Positions 25,896 to 34,825 of a DNA stretch of 64,000 bases are shown here, one piece after another. The position numbers were made by a program, and so were the translations under genes. The DNA is taken from assembly GCA_023205875.1 (NCBI GenBank), contig CP060756.1, forward strand, positions 1,364,001 to 1,428,000, in the 5' to 3' direction. The stretch is from Chloropicon primus. Lineage: Eukaryota; Chlorophyta; Chloropicophyceae; Chloropicales; Chloropicaceae. The notes under the pieces are model-generated. The model ran no database searches, was not told the origin of the DNA, and was given only the letters and a program-made list of their open reading frames with translations. Position 1 is the stretch's first letter, and each line of letters begins with the position of its first letter.

Positions 25896-28800
25896 CTGCT
25901 TCGGACCAAGCAAGGTCTCTGCGTATTCAATGATAGCATGAACGCTTGGATAGTCAAAGATCAGCATCCCAGGCAAATCAATACCAAGGCTCTGCTCAAG
26001 AGATGAACGCAATTCCATCGCACCAAGGGAATCAAGACCTGCAGCCATCAATGGATCGTCTGGGCTCACCTCATGACCCACGACAGCATGCACAGCATCC
26101 TTGACCTTCTGCTGTAATACGTCCGCATCCAAAGTCATGCCGGATGCAGCGCTGGCAGATGTGTTGGACATTCTTGTGGCATCGATAGAAGAACCGTGAC
26201 CATGAGATGCAGTGTCATGCATATTTGAGAATAGTGGAGGAACATGTGTCATGCGAGAGAGGAATCTATCCCACATGAAGCGCTGAACAGCAACTTGGGC
26301 GTGAGATGACCACATCGCATTGTCCAAGCAACCACCACCACCACAAACACGACCTGCAATACTCTCCAAGGCGAACAATCCTTCATACGGAGACAACATG
26401 TAAAGACCCAACTGCTCCATGCGCTTGGCATGCTTGACTGCCATGCCACCAGATGCCCAAGGACCCCACTGGACACTCACAGCACTCACGCCTGCATTCT
26501 GCCACATGTGAGCTTGGGCATCCAATACAGCATTGGCTGCAGCGTAATTGGTTTGTCCAGCTGATCCAAGCAAAGCAGCAACAGAAGAGAAGAGAACTTG
26601 AGCACCCATGGCTTCCATTGCAAATGTCTTCGCCAGCTGATGCAAGCCCACAACCTTGGGAGCAAATACTTGCTTCACAGATTGTGCTGTCTGGTTGCTG
26701 AGCACAGAATCAGCAAGGACTCCGCCAGCATGCATCACACCTTGTACGCCAAGACCTCCAAGCAAGTGACAATCTTCAGCAAAAGACACGTTTGTTGATA
26801 TCTGGATGATATTTTCATATTTTCTGATCTTTGTAATCCTTTTGGTTCTTCCCAAGAGATACGTGAAGGCTTTGCATTTTTTTTGTAGCAGGTCTTTGAT
26901 GATATTTCCTAGTGCGCCTGTCCCACCGGTGATCATTGTTGTGCCCTTCATATGTTGGTTGCTGAATGTTGATATTTGTACTGGGCACAATCTAGGTGTG
27001 TACGATATGCTTGCTTTCAGAAGCCTCGCATATTTGTCTTGAACTATTTGTCGCTCATGAGTAAACGATGAATGCCTTGTTCCGTACTCATTGTGAATGT
27101 CATACATGGTGATCATAGCTACTTTTCCAATGGTATTTTCATACACTCTGCACAGTGCTGTTAAAACGGAAGCCATGACCCCTTGCAACCCATCGCTTGA
27201 CGCTGGTCCTAAGACTGGCGGTGCGGAGGATGTGGATGTGAATGTCGATGCGATAGAGTCCTTCATTTGCATTCGCTGCAATAAACTTATGCTTGATAGT
27301 GCATAAGTCGTGATTGATTCGCTTTTGGCGACGTCCATAACTTTCCGACGCGAGGATACCTCTATTTCTTCATCGGTTGAGTTAGCGATCCACATCGAGC
27401 TGTAGACAAATTTGTCTTCTTGTATATTGTCTTTCCGAAGCACCTGCAATTTATAGGAGCTCCCATATTGGACATCGTTCACTTCAGCGAGTACTTCAGC
27501 TGTTGATGAGCAGACTTGTACAGACTTTGTACAGCGGTACCCAGCCTTTCCAAAGCAACCATTTGCTGAATCATTCCTTTCACTCAGTAGGCCTTCTTTG
27601 ATCATTATCATTTTCATGGTCACTGGATTGAGATCTCGATGGTTATTGCAAACCTTGTGAGCTTGTTCGAGTGCTACAAATATATTCGCACTAGCAAGAG
27701 TGACCTTGCTGTGCAAGATCGTTTCCGTGCTTTCCTCGGAATCTAAAGGTTCATTCCTTTTTCCAAGTGTGGCCCTCGATTCAGAGCTAGGAAGAGCACT
27801 TGAAATGAGACTATCTGCAACCATCCTCTGGCTAGATTCATTGCTGAAGATTGAGCACTGACTGTTTGATGACACCTGGATTTTCAGGCACATAGATGGC
27901 ATCTTTCTCGACAGCAAAAGAGACGAGTGGAGGCAACTGTTGGTGATGCACATTTGGTTTCTGTATAATTCATACAAACAAGACCACGCCAGGTTTTGGA
28001 TGAAGAATAAAGAAAAGGCCTCTTTTCGACCATCTGAAAGAACATTGAAGGAATCAGTGTCATTGATTTTCAGATTGAAGTCAAAGACTGCATCATGAAA
28101 AGTATGATGAACAAAGCAGAAGTTTGATGACAACGACACTCCACCAATAGCCCACAGAAAGGTGGGCTCTGAATTCACATTCACTTTGTGAACAAAGTCC
28201 TTGCCAGAACCGCATGAAAATTGGACGTGAGCATTGGTGCCTTGAAAGGCAAAAGCGCTTACGCCACAGCTGCCCGTTGCATCGTCATTTGGAGTCGGTT
28301 GTGCTTGTTGACTTCGAGGAGCACTCAGGTTCCGCGATGTCGTAGTAGAATCCAGCAGGTGTGATACGTGGGGATTCAGCGATATCAAGTGGCATATTTC
28401 TGCATTTTCAGACTTCAGGCCAGCTGTTAGTGAGGTAAGCAACGCAGAAAGCCCAGCCGCTGGCTCACTATGACCATGTTGAGACTTGCCAGCTTGCAGC
28501 TCCAAGGGTCTACCAGATTGATCGTCGAAATTATCCGAAACTGCGAGGATAGCGCCCACTTCAATTGGATCCCCTAACGATGTTCCAGTTCCATGCATTT
28601 GCAGTCTTTGCAAGAATACAGGTGACCTGCTCTCTGTGAAAGCTCTTGATACAACACTTTGTTGAGCAGGACCATTGGGGGCAGTCAGGGTGCTTGATCG
28701 CCCATCTTGGTTTACGGCACTGGACAAAATAACAATGGAGTAAGACCCATACCGCGGATCGCATGAGAGATATGCACTCGCACACTCTTCACTTCTTACG

Positions 28801-31800
28801 TAGCCATCAGCAGATTCATCCAGAACTTTGCACCTTCCATCCATACTGAGCATTCCCGCACTATGGCATGCTTGACTCCAAGTTCTCGCTATCAACAGAT
28901 TTACCCCGGAGATTCCGGCGCTCCGTACGTCATCATTTTTCATTGCATTTGTTGCTAAGTGTACCACAACAAGAGAGGAAGAGCACGCTGTATCGATAGA
29001 AAGACATTGCCCTGTATAACCAAAGGAATAAGACAACCTTCCTGACACTACACTCAAATGGCTTGATGTAGCAGAGAAAGTTGACGTCCCGAGCTTCGAA
29101 TTTCTCAATCTGATGGCCCAAAGCAGTATCGAGTAGTCCAACTGAGATACGCCTACGAACACCGCTGTCTCTTTCGGTATCGACATGGCGTGATGGCAGT
29201 TACTCCATGATTGCAATAACTGCCTCTGTTGTGGATCCATTTCTACTGCCTCAGATTCAGATATTCTGAACAATTGTGGGTCAAACGATTCCACTTCAGC
29301 GAGAAAGAAACCAAAATGAGGCAAAACATCTATGCTATTGTCCCACATGCGGTCCCATCTCCCCGTTGGAACTCTGGAAATCAAGTCCTTCGTACAGCTG
29401 GTCCCCACGACCTGCTTCTGTGAATCCTTTGTCGAGAAGCTTCCAACGAGATAACAAACTTGCGAAGGCATCGAGTCGTGCCTGTTCCCAAGATAAACTT
29501 GTTGGGGTACACTTTCAGCTGTCAGCTTACTTGAAAGCCGTTCCACTGTAGAGCTGACTGCGCCAACAAGGCCTTCCACGTCTGGGTAGTCGAAAACAAG
29601 AGTGCTTGGCAGATCTATGCCAAGCACTGTGTTCAATTTCGACACAAAAGAAACAGCTTGTGATGAATTCAGACCGCTGAGGCCATCATCCACTTCCAAA
29701 CCAGCTTCCTCCTCCAGAGAATCGGCAATGAGTCGCCTTATAGAGGTTCTGCTAGTCCCGCTTTTATTTGGAATAGAGCTGCTTATCTTTTCCTCCAAAA
29801 AGGCACTCACGTCGCTGATTGTTGGATAGTCAAACACAAGAGTAGATGGAACGGCGAGACCAAAGGCCTCCTCAACCTCAACTGCAAATTCAACAGCTTG
29901 ACTTGATGTCATGCCATATTCCATGAGTTGCTGCTCAACATCTACATTTTGTTCGAGCAACTTACCCGCAATCTCTGCTACTCTGCCCTGAAGACTTGAC
30001 CGCATCTCTTCTATGTTCTCGCCGTTCGTCGTCAGCTGTTGAGAGAATTCCTGGTTCAAGCTTGCCAGTCCGTCTAGCATGCTTTCAAAGGAGTTCTGAT
30101 CAAACACAAAGATACTGTTCGCGTTCACCTCAGCGACATGCATGATGAGGACCTCCAAATCTACTGGCAAGGACCTGTCTGAGGTCACATTCAAGGCATC
30201 CAACGATGGTACGACAACCAAGTACAACTGAAAGTGAGGGAAACGATCCACCATGCTCAGAACAGTGTCACTCATGTCTCTGTCTGTGCAGATCACAATC
30301 CTCGCCATGGATAATTGGCTCAAGTCGAGCGCATCAAGGACTCTTCTCAGACAATCCGACTCGCTGGCAATAACAACGGCGCACGACTCCCCTGATTCTA
30401 CGAGGTGGCTGGAAAGCGTTTGTCGATACCCACACACCTCCCAAATAGAACTTCTCATAACAGGTTTGTGGCTATGCTGCTCCATGGTGGGACCAAACAT
30501 ATCTCGCAAGCGATTCTTCATGATCTTTCCTGAGCTCGTAGTAGGCATTTGAAGCAAGAAGTAATATTTCGTCGGAACCTTGTAGGCCGACATCCTTTCC
30601 CTGCAGTATGATCTGATCTCTGAGGTTCGATTGCCCGTCGTCTCTTCATCTTTGAGCACGATTGCAGCATTCACGAGCTCGCCCATGATGTCGTCTTTGG
30701 TGCCAAACACAGCAGCCTGCTTTACGGAAGGATGAGCGTGAAGGACATTTTCAACCTCGACGCAGTACACGTTCTCGCCACCGCACAGTATCATATCTTT
30801 GATCCTGTCCGCAATCGTGATGTAACCCAACGAACTCACATGGGCCACATCCCCAGTCCTGAACCATTCACCGTGAAAGTGTTTCGATTTCGAGTCCTGA
30901 AGCCGAAAGTACCCATCAAACACCGTCGGGCCCTTCACGACGATCTCCCCCAGGGACCGGTCATCCCAAATGACTTCACTGCCGTCTTCTTGCAGGACTT
31001 TCAATTCGATGGAGATGAAGGGACGACCCGAGGTACATATCAGCTGCACCTGATTCTCCAACGACAACTTCCTTCTGTCTTTTGGAAGCAAAGACATCGA
31101 AATTTTGCCGCAACACTCTGTCATCCCGTACGACACAAAGAACTCGCACCCGAATATCGATATGGTCTTCTTCACGTTCGAATTCGACTGCGGAGATCCT
31201 CCGCACGACATTATCCTCAAAGAAGTGTAGTCTCTCCCCCAACAAGTGGGATGGTGTATCAACATCGTCAACATCGTCGATGCAAGGTTTGTGCAACTGA
31301 CGCGTTCTCTCTCCAGCATGTCCAAGACCCCCAGCGCCGTGAACCGCGGGAAGACTACGTGACTGCCTCCAACGTGCGTGATAGCATAGATGGCGAATGC
31401 GTCAACAAGGTGGAACATGGGAGAAATATGCCCCCAGACATCCGTGGTCTGCAGGCCCATCTCCTCGATCGTTGAAAGCGCGTGCAGGCAAATTTGGTCG
31501 TGCCGCAATATCACGCCCTTCGGCTTCCCCGTGGTTCCGCTCGTGTAATACCACTGGTACTCGAAGTCCTCCTTCCAGTGGTGCCTGATTTCGGACATCC
31601 TGTCCGTGCCCGAGTCAATGCAAGACTCGTAGGTAATCCCCTCGCAAGAAAACTCGGCCTCCACAATCCCACCGACGCGCGAGTCCAACCACACGAGGAA
31701 CTTGGGCATGCCCAGCTGGCTGGCGCCGGCGGCGTCATCCACCTCGCTCAGAGCATCCTCAAGGGTTGGCGCGAGGATCGGGTGAGCGAAGATGGCGTCC

Positions 31801-32285
31801 ACCCTCGAGTCCTCGAGAATGAAACGCAATTCGCCAGGTTTGAGGTTCACGTTGAGATTGATCACCGTGGCCTGAAGGGCGGCGGCCGCAAAGTGCACCT
31901 CGATGATGTCATGGCAGTTGGTGCTGAAGATGGCGATCCTCGAGTGCCTGGCCACGCCTCGAGAGAACATGAAGCCCGCCGCGTCTCTTGCCCGCTGGTA
32001 CATCTCCTGGTACGTGAACAGCCTTGCGGTCTGCTCTCCGGATTCGGAGACCTTGACGTCCACGCTGCCGATCTTCCCCCCCCGGACCCTCGCGGCCTCT
32101 GACAGCCAATGCCAAACTCCGCAGTCCTCGAGCACGTCCGCAACGCCGCCATCGGGGACGGCCAGGTCCGTCGTGGACTCGAGTCCCTCCCCGTGCTCCT
32201 CCCTGCTCTTGTCGACGCCGCCCGCAAAGTCGTCCGCCAGCTCCTCCGGAGCGACCTTCCCCGTCCACTTCCTCATCGAGGCCAT
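23337..32285 (-). CDS. Giant modular type I polyketide synthase, N-terminal part (loading domain to module 2)
   Basis: The frame opens with ATG at 32285 and runs 2,982 codons. In order it has an acyl-CoA ligase (about aa 60-600), two ACPs (about aa 760-915), module 1 (KS, unassigned stretch, KR, ACP) and module 2 as far as the first part of its KR. Visible motifs are the adenylation motif YTSGTTGKPKG, the KS triad motifs DTACSSS/DTACSAS and HGTGT, KR GGTGALG and YAAAN, and ACP GLDSL. No acyltransferase (GHSxG) lies between KS and the next domain, so this is AT-less in layout. It would build a polyketide from a CoA-activated starter acid. The stop at 23337 follows one extra base near 23360; six other copies of this sequence lack that base and the protein continues in the shifted frame, so this stop is probably not the true end. 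The first 1 kb is GC-rich like the neighbours, the rest AT-richer. Confidence 0.93.
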   Translation of the reverse strand: MASMRKWTGKVAPEELADDFAGGVDKSREEHGEGLESTTDLAVPDGGVADVLEDCGVWHWLSEAARVRGGKIGSVDVKVSESGEQTARLFTYQEMYQRARDAAGFMFSRGVARHSRIAIFSTNCHDIIEVHFAAAALQATVINLNVNLKPGELRFILEDSRVDAIFAHPILAPTLEDALSEVDDAAGASQLGMPKFLVWLDSRVGGIVEAEFSCEGITYESCIDSGTDRMSEIRHHWKEDFEYQWYYTSGTTGKPKGVILRHDQICLHALSTIEEMGLQTTDVWGHISPMFHLVDAFAIYAITHVGGSHVVFPRFTALGVLDMLERERVSCTNLASTMLTMLIHHPTCWGRDYTSLRIMSCGGSPQSNSNVKKTISIFGCEFFVSYGMTECCGKISMSLLPKDRRKLSLENQVQLICTSGRPFISIELKVLQEDGSEVIWDDRSLGEIVVKGPTVFDGYFRLQDSKSKHFHGEWFRTGDVAHVSSLGYITIADRIKDMILCGGENVYCVEVENVLHAHPSVKQAAVFGTKDDIMGELVNAAIVLKDEETTGNRTSEIRSYCRERMSAYKVPTKYYFLLQMPTTSSGKIMKNRLRDMFGPTMEQHSHKPVMRSSIWEVCGYRQTLSSHLVESGESCAVVIASESDCLRRVLDALDLSQLSMARIVICTDRDMSDTVLSMVDRFPHFQLYLVVVPSLDALNVTSDRSLPVDLEVLIMHVAEVNANSIFVFDQNSFESMLDGLASLNQEFSQQLTTNGENIEEMRSSLQGRVAEIAGKLLEQNVDVEQQLMEYGMTSSQAVEFAVEVEEAFGLAVPSTLVFDYPTISDVSAFLEEKISSSIPNKSGTSRTSIRRLIADSLEEEAGLEVDDGLSGLNSSQAVSFVSKLNTVLGIDLPSTLVFDYPDVEGLVGAVSSTVERLSSKLTAESVPQQVYLGNRHDSMPSQVCYLVGSFSTKDSQKQVVGTSCTKDLISRVPTGRWDRMWDNSIDVLPHFGFFLAEVESFDPQLFRISESEAVEMDPQQRQLLQSWSNCHHAMSIPKETAVFVGVSQLDYSILLWAIRLRNSKLGTSTFSATSSHLSVVSGRLSYSFGYTGQCLSIDTACSSSLVVVHLATNAMKNDDVRSAGISGVNLLIARTWSQACHSAGMLSMDGRCKVLDESADGYVRSEECASAYLSCDPRYGSYSIVILSSAVNQDGRSSTLTAPNGPAQQSVVSRAFTESRSPVFLQRLQMHGTGTSLGDPIEVGAILAVSDNFDDQSGRPLELQAGKSQHGHSEPAAGLSALLTSLTAGLKSENAEICHLISLNPHVSHLLDSTTTSRNLSAPRSQQAQPTPNDDATGSCGVSAFAFQGTNAHVQFSCGSGKDFVHKVNVNSEPTFLWAIGGVSLSSNFCFVHHTFHDAVFDFNLKINDTDSFNVLSDGRKEAFSLFFIQNLAWSCLYELYRNQMCITNSCLHSSLLLSRKMPSMCLKIQVSSNSQCSIFSNESSQRMVADSLISSALPSSESRATLGKRNEPLDSEESTETILHSKVTLASANIFVALEQAHKVCNNHRDLNPVTMKMIMIKEGLLSERNDSANGCFGKAGYRCTKSVQVCSSTAEVLAEVNDVQYGSSYKLQVLRKDNIQEDKFVYSSMWIANSTDEEIEVSSRRKVMDVAKSESITTYALSSISLLQRMQMKDSIASTFTSTSSAPPVLGPASSDGLQGVMASVLTALCRVYENTIGKVAMITMYDIHNEYGTRHSSFTHERQIVQDKYARLLKASISYTPRLCPVQISTFSNQHMKGTTMITGGTGALGNIIKDLLQKKCKAFTYLLGRTKRITKIRKYENIIQISTNVSFAEDCHLLGGLGVQGVMHAGGVLADSVLSNQTAQSVKQVFAPKVVGLHQLAKTFAMEAMGAQVLFSSVAALLGSAGQTNYAAANAVLDAQAHMWQNAGVSAVSVQWGPWASGGMAVKHAKRMEQLGLYMLSPYEGLFALESIAGRVCGGGGCLDNAMWSSHAQVAVQRFMWDRFLSRMTHVPPLFSNMHDTASHGHGSSIDATRMSNTSASAASGMTLDADVLQQKVKDAVHAVVGHEVSPDDPLMAAGLDSLGAMELRSSLEQSLGIDLPGMLIFDYPSVHAIIEYAETLLGPKQVPLASAAISTGIRTVSEGSVSVHMLSLAARLPTPEHNLCQTSNAGDSVWRVPHMRWDADEDYKDGAPIVPIRFGGFLDGIELFDIPCFGVSRSEACWMDPHQRLLLEVSYEALHSMESDSSSSWMHQKQRMGVMVGTQHLEYRDLMGLHSLKMETYSVTAGSLSVSAGRLSFTYGLQGACAAVDTACSASLVAMHLSFMGLRAGELSSGLVCGIDLHVCQNIFSIIQRAGMLAPDGRCKTLDASADGYVRAEACIACVLGPLEDGSKQDTVMLRGTAVNQDGRSSALTAPHGPSQQQVMRMSLHSADLDAWNVQVLQMHGTGTPLGDPIEVGAASAVLLSEATKRDFPVHMSGVKSNIGHTECAAGMAGMVQLAGNLMHKSASAISHLRHLNHHILSMVGGAVDLSRQSSSLACGDVCIGEVGAFAFQGTNAHALLSHCSGSVGNIDTVSRPGLVMLWQRERCWYVCKLPKLLSRVAFAQGGDISLEGMLNRVQHAFIWQHLFNGRPIAGMGSLIEMCAGTIDVLRSGGKNEKTDSYVMRNLTMPAPIVLDDSTSQTVNVLVQRKNEISVVCGGSSQSKTCLAGTTQWAPSTNHHSEDDVQKHTRVFDTDLSNASPSATYLGYMLPNINEMVSSEDGYVVNPVHLAMCLGLGEWSHLSGLACGADAMRMGTSSYSSAGDWLCLANRGKSSRTEMSRFGAVELNGTLHRKDLSVPLSRMRSSADLSEQVQYTLSWQSVCPVISSAQVLDDMSASSCHVWSGGDADSFVEQKSCLLDHPASLVALSLSTIAVLQDKYNQMSSCDLKLVSKSTTSTSCGVPAPFVGDQGNAMIYGILRACALNGVQSTLTALWIS
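25896..29479 (-). other. PKS module 1: KS - unassigned region - KR - ACP
   Basis: KS1 spans about 29440-28190, with DTACSSS near 28985, HGTGT near 28595 and a KSQHGHSE variant of the usual KSNIGHTE (the His is kept). It is clearly divergent from KS2-KS7. About 340 residues (28180-27150) have no recognisable domain. The KR nucleotide motif GGTGALG lies near 26920. From 26781 downward the DNA becomes nearly identical to the other modules, including the KR catalytic YAAAN and the ACP GLDSLGAMEL. Confidence 0.85.
29480..32285 (-). other. PKS loading region: acyl-CoA ligase plus two ACPs
   Basis: The acyl-adenylating enzyme has the core motifs YTSGTTGKPKG, YGMTE, an RTGD-type motif (FRTGDVAHVSSLGYI) and a C-terminal lysine motif SSGKIMKNRL. 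Two carrier domains follow, at about 30005-29790 and 29755-29550. Their serine motifs are GMTSSQAVEF and GLNSSQAVSF, each followed by LVFDYP. Ligase-ACP starters are known from several PKS families and imply priming with a free fatty or other carboxylic acid. About 160 residues between ligase and first ACP (roughly 30480-30010) match nothing I recognise. Confidence 0.85.
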
Positions 32286-32993
32286 CGTAGTCGGGGTCTC
32301 CGGCCTCCCTCACTCCCTGCCGCACGACCAACGGAGTCTCTGGCGCGCTTCAATCCAGCGGAGAACTGGATCGCGAGCAGCTCCCCGGTCCCCTGGTCGC
32401 CGCCAGCCAATCAATCTCCCAACCGATTCCGATGCGAGCGCCGGCACGTCGACTCCCTCCGGACGGCTCACGCAACCCCTCTGCACTCGTCACTCGACAC
32501 TGCGAGGCTCCTCCTCGCCTCCGTCACACTCTCACAACAACAACGACGACGCTCTCACAGCAACGCACACACAAAGGAACACACGCACGCACGCACCCAA
32601 TGAATGAATACACCGCACGCTCTCTCAATCTCTCAATCCCGCGAGAATCGTTCGGGTCTCCCGCTCCGTCGCGTCTCTTTCGTATTCGTTCGCTCGCTTG
32701 TTCGCGCTCTCTCTCTCTCTGCCTCGTCTCTATCGTTCGTTTTCGCGCTTCGCTCCTCCGCTCGCCGGCCGCTCCGCTCTCTCAGCCGTTACTTAAATCC
32801 CCATTTTTGCGCGCGAAGCGTTTCGTTTCGATTTTGGTCAAATTTGGTTGAGGCCAGCAGAAGAGATTGGAGATGCCGGGGGGGAGAGGAGAACCCAACA
32901 AAGACTGCAGTGAGGATGGAATACACATTAAAATTAGAGCAAAGATCTTTCTCCACGCTCTTTGTTCTCTCTCTCTCTCTCTCTCTCTTTTCT
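32286..32993. promoter_or_regulatory. Intergenic: PKS 5' flank and citrate synthase 3' flank
   Basis: About 700 bp between the PKS start and the citrate synthase stop, both genes on the minus strand. It is rich in CT/TC tracts, with a CT microsatellite near 32965-32990. No open frame here resembles a known protein, and no TATA-like element is convincing. The PKS promoter and 5' leader must lie here. Confidence 0.5.
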
Positions 32994-34621
32994 TCACTGC
33001 TTGCAAAGGTCTTCCAAAACACCCATGGTCACGCTCTTTGGTCGCTCGATGGGGAGCCCCAAGGCCCTGTCCCAAACGCCCTGGCTCAGGACTCCCAAGC
33101 AACGCGACACTCCGAAGAGCACGGTGTAGAAGTTGGCCTCCTTGATTCCGTAGTGCTGCAGCAGGGCGCCGCTGTGGGCGTCCACGTTTGGCCACGGGTT
33201 CTTCACCTTTCCGGTCTGCTTCAGGACCTCTGGCACCACCTCGTACAGGAGGGAGACGAGCTTGAAGGTCTCGTCGTCGGGGAGGTGCTTGAGGGCGAAC
33301 TCCCTCTGGCACGTGTACCTCGGGTCCGTGAGCCTCAGCACGGCGTGGCCGTACCCGGGGACGACCTTGCCGTTCTTCAGGGTGTCCCACACAAAGTCCG
33401 TGAGGTCCTCCTTGGTGGGGTCCGCCCCCAGCTCGTTCTTCACGTTGTTGATCCAGAGGAGGACCTCCTGGTTGGCTAGGCCGTGGAGTGGGCCGGCTAG
33501 GCCCGTCATCCCCGCGGCGAAGGACAGGTAGGGGTCCGAGAGGGCGCTGCCCACGAGGTGCGTGGTGTGAGCGCTAACGTTGCCTCCCTCGTGGTCGCTG
33601 TGAATCGTTTGGTACAGCCTCATGAGCTCCATGGCCCCGGTGGAGCTGTAGCCCATCATGTGGGAAAGGTTAGCGGCCCAGTCCAAGCTCGGATCGGCCT
33701 CTATGATCTGGTTGTTGTGGTACGTCCTTCGGTAAATCAGGGAAGCCACCGCGGGCAGCTTGGCGATCAGGTCCATGCTGTCCTCAAAGTAAGGCTTCCA
33801 GTACTCGGACTTGTGGATGCCCCTGGTGTACGCCGCGGCGAACTCGCTGTTGGTCTGAAGGGCAAGAATTGCTTGAGTGAACTGAGTCATGGGGTGGGTG
33901 TCCGCCGGCATGGCGTTCAAGACCTTGGCGACGTGGGGAGGCAGGGCGCTCCTCTTCCTCAAGTCCACCGACAGCTGGTCCACCTGCTCCTTGGTCGGGA
34001 TCTCCCCCGTCATGAGAAGCCAGAGCATCCCCTCCGGGAGAGGCTCCCCGCCCTCCACGGCCGCAGGCAGGGCCTTCTGACACTCCGGGATCGTGTAACC
34101 CCTGAAACGAATCCCGTCCTCCGGGTCGAGCAAAGAAGTCTCCCAGAGCATACCCTGCACACAGAGAGGGAGAGAGAGAAAGAGAGAGAGAGGCGAGTGG
34201 AGGGAGTGAAGCAGACGAAAGCCCCCCAGTCAGTCAAAGCCATCCTTCAAGCTTGAATTTTTCCCCCACACACCTCCCGGTGGTGGACATGGACACGGCG
34301 AACCACATCCCACACCGAGCCCCGGGCTCCCCGCTCGCGGTGACTTACCGTGATCCCACGCATGCCGCCTATGCACATTCCAACGGTGACGTCTCCAATG
34401 ACTTTGTCCCCGTGCGCCTTCTTGATTGCCTTGAGCCTCTCCTGTTGGGCTGGAATCTTCTCCGCGACCACGGACCTCAGGTCGGTGGACGAGAGCCTCT
34501 GTTGCTGGCTCTGCCACGAGGAGGCCGACCCGAGCAGCCCCAGGCGGGGCAACCGGTACGCCAGCGCCGAGTTGCACGCGCTCCCATGCTTCGCCGCCGC
34601 GAGTGTAAACAACAACGCCAT
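32994..34621 (-). CDS. Citrate synthase, mitochondrial type (two exons)
   Basis: Condenses acetyl-CoA with oxaloacetate in the TCA cycle. Exon 1 is 34349-34621 (91 codons, ATG at 34621) and exon 2 is 32994-34154. The 194-bp intron has a GTAAGT donor and a TGCAG acceptor, and splicing restores [19 protein letters not shown], which is strongly conserved. The product is 477 aa, the usual length for plant mitochondrial enzymes. Catalytic residues are visible in [10 protein letters not shown] (His), GYGHAVLR (His) and NVDAHSG (Asp). The first ~40 residues are basic and Ser/Ala-rich, fitting a mitochondrial presequence; I see no peroxisomal tail (it ends DLCKQ). The presequence contains a 12-residue segment encoded by DNA almost identical to part of the neighbouring kinase gene. 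Confidence 0.96.
34561..34598 (-). repeat. 38-bp repeat, copy in the citrate synthase presequence
   Basis: Matches 36400-36437 with one mismatch in 38 bases, in the same orientation and the same reading frame. It encodes [12 protein letters not shown] here. The two host genes are not homologous. Confidence 0.75.
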
Positions 34622-34825
34622 ACTTTGCCAGCCCCTCCTCCCTCTCTCGCTTAGCTTTTGCTTTTTTTTTTAGGGCTTGACCTGGAATGACCTGGAGGAC
34701 GGGGAATCTCGGAGGGAGAGGAGAGGAGGGAGAGGAGAGGAGCGTAACGGTGACTCGGATGGAGAGACAGAAACAAAACATTTTCAGGACTGACTAAATG
34801 CCTTTATTTGAAATACGTGCGAGCA

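Noticed and set aside
1-26780. Repeated PKS blocks as mobile elements or a CRISPR-like array
   Set aside because: The repeats are in-frame PKS modules of 3.8-4.9 kb with known domains; no element ends or spacers.
1-26800. Plus-strand open frames of 60-159 codons that recur in every PKS module (for example 118-414, 1079-1444 and their copies)
   Set aside because: They lie exactly antisense to KS, KR or DH coding sequence and recur only because the modules recur; none resembles a protein family.
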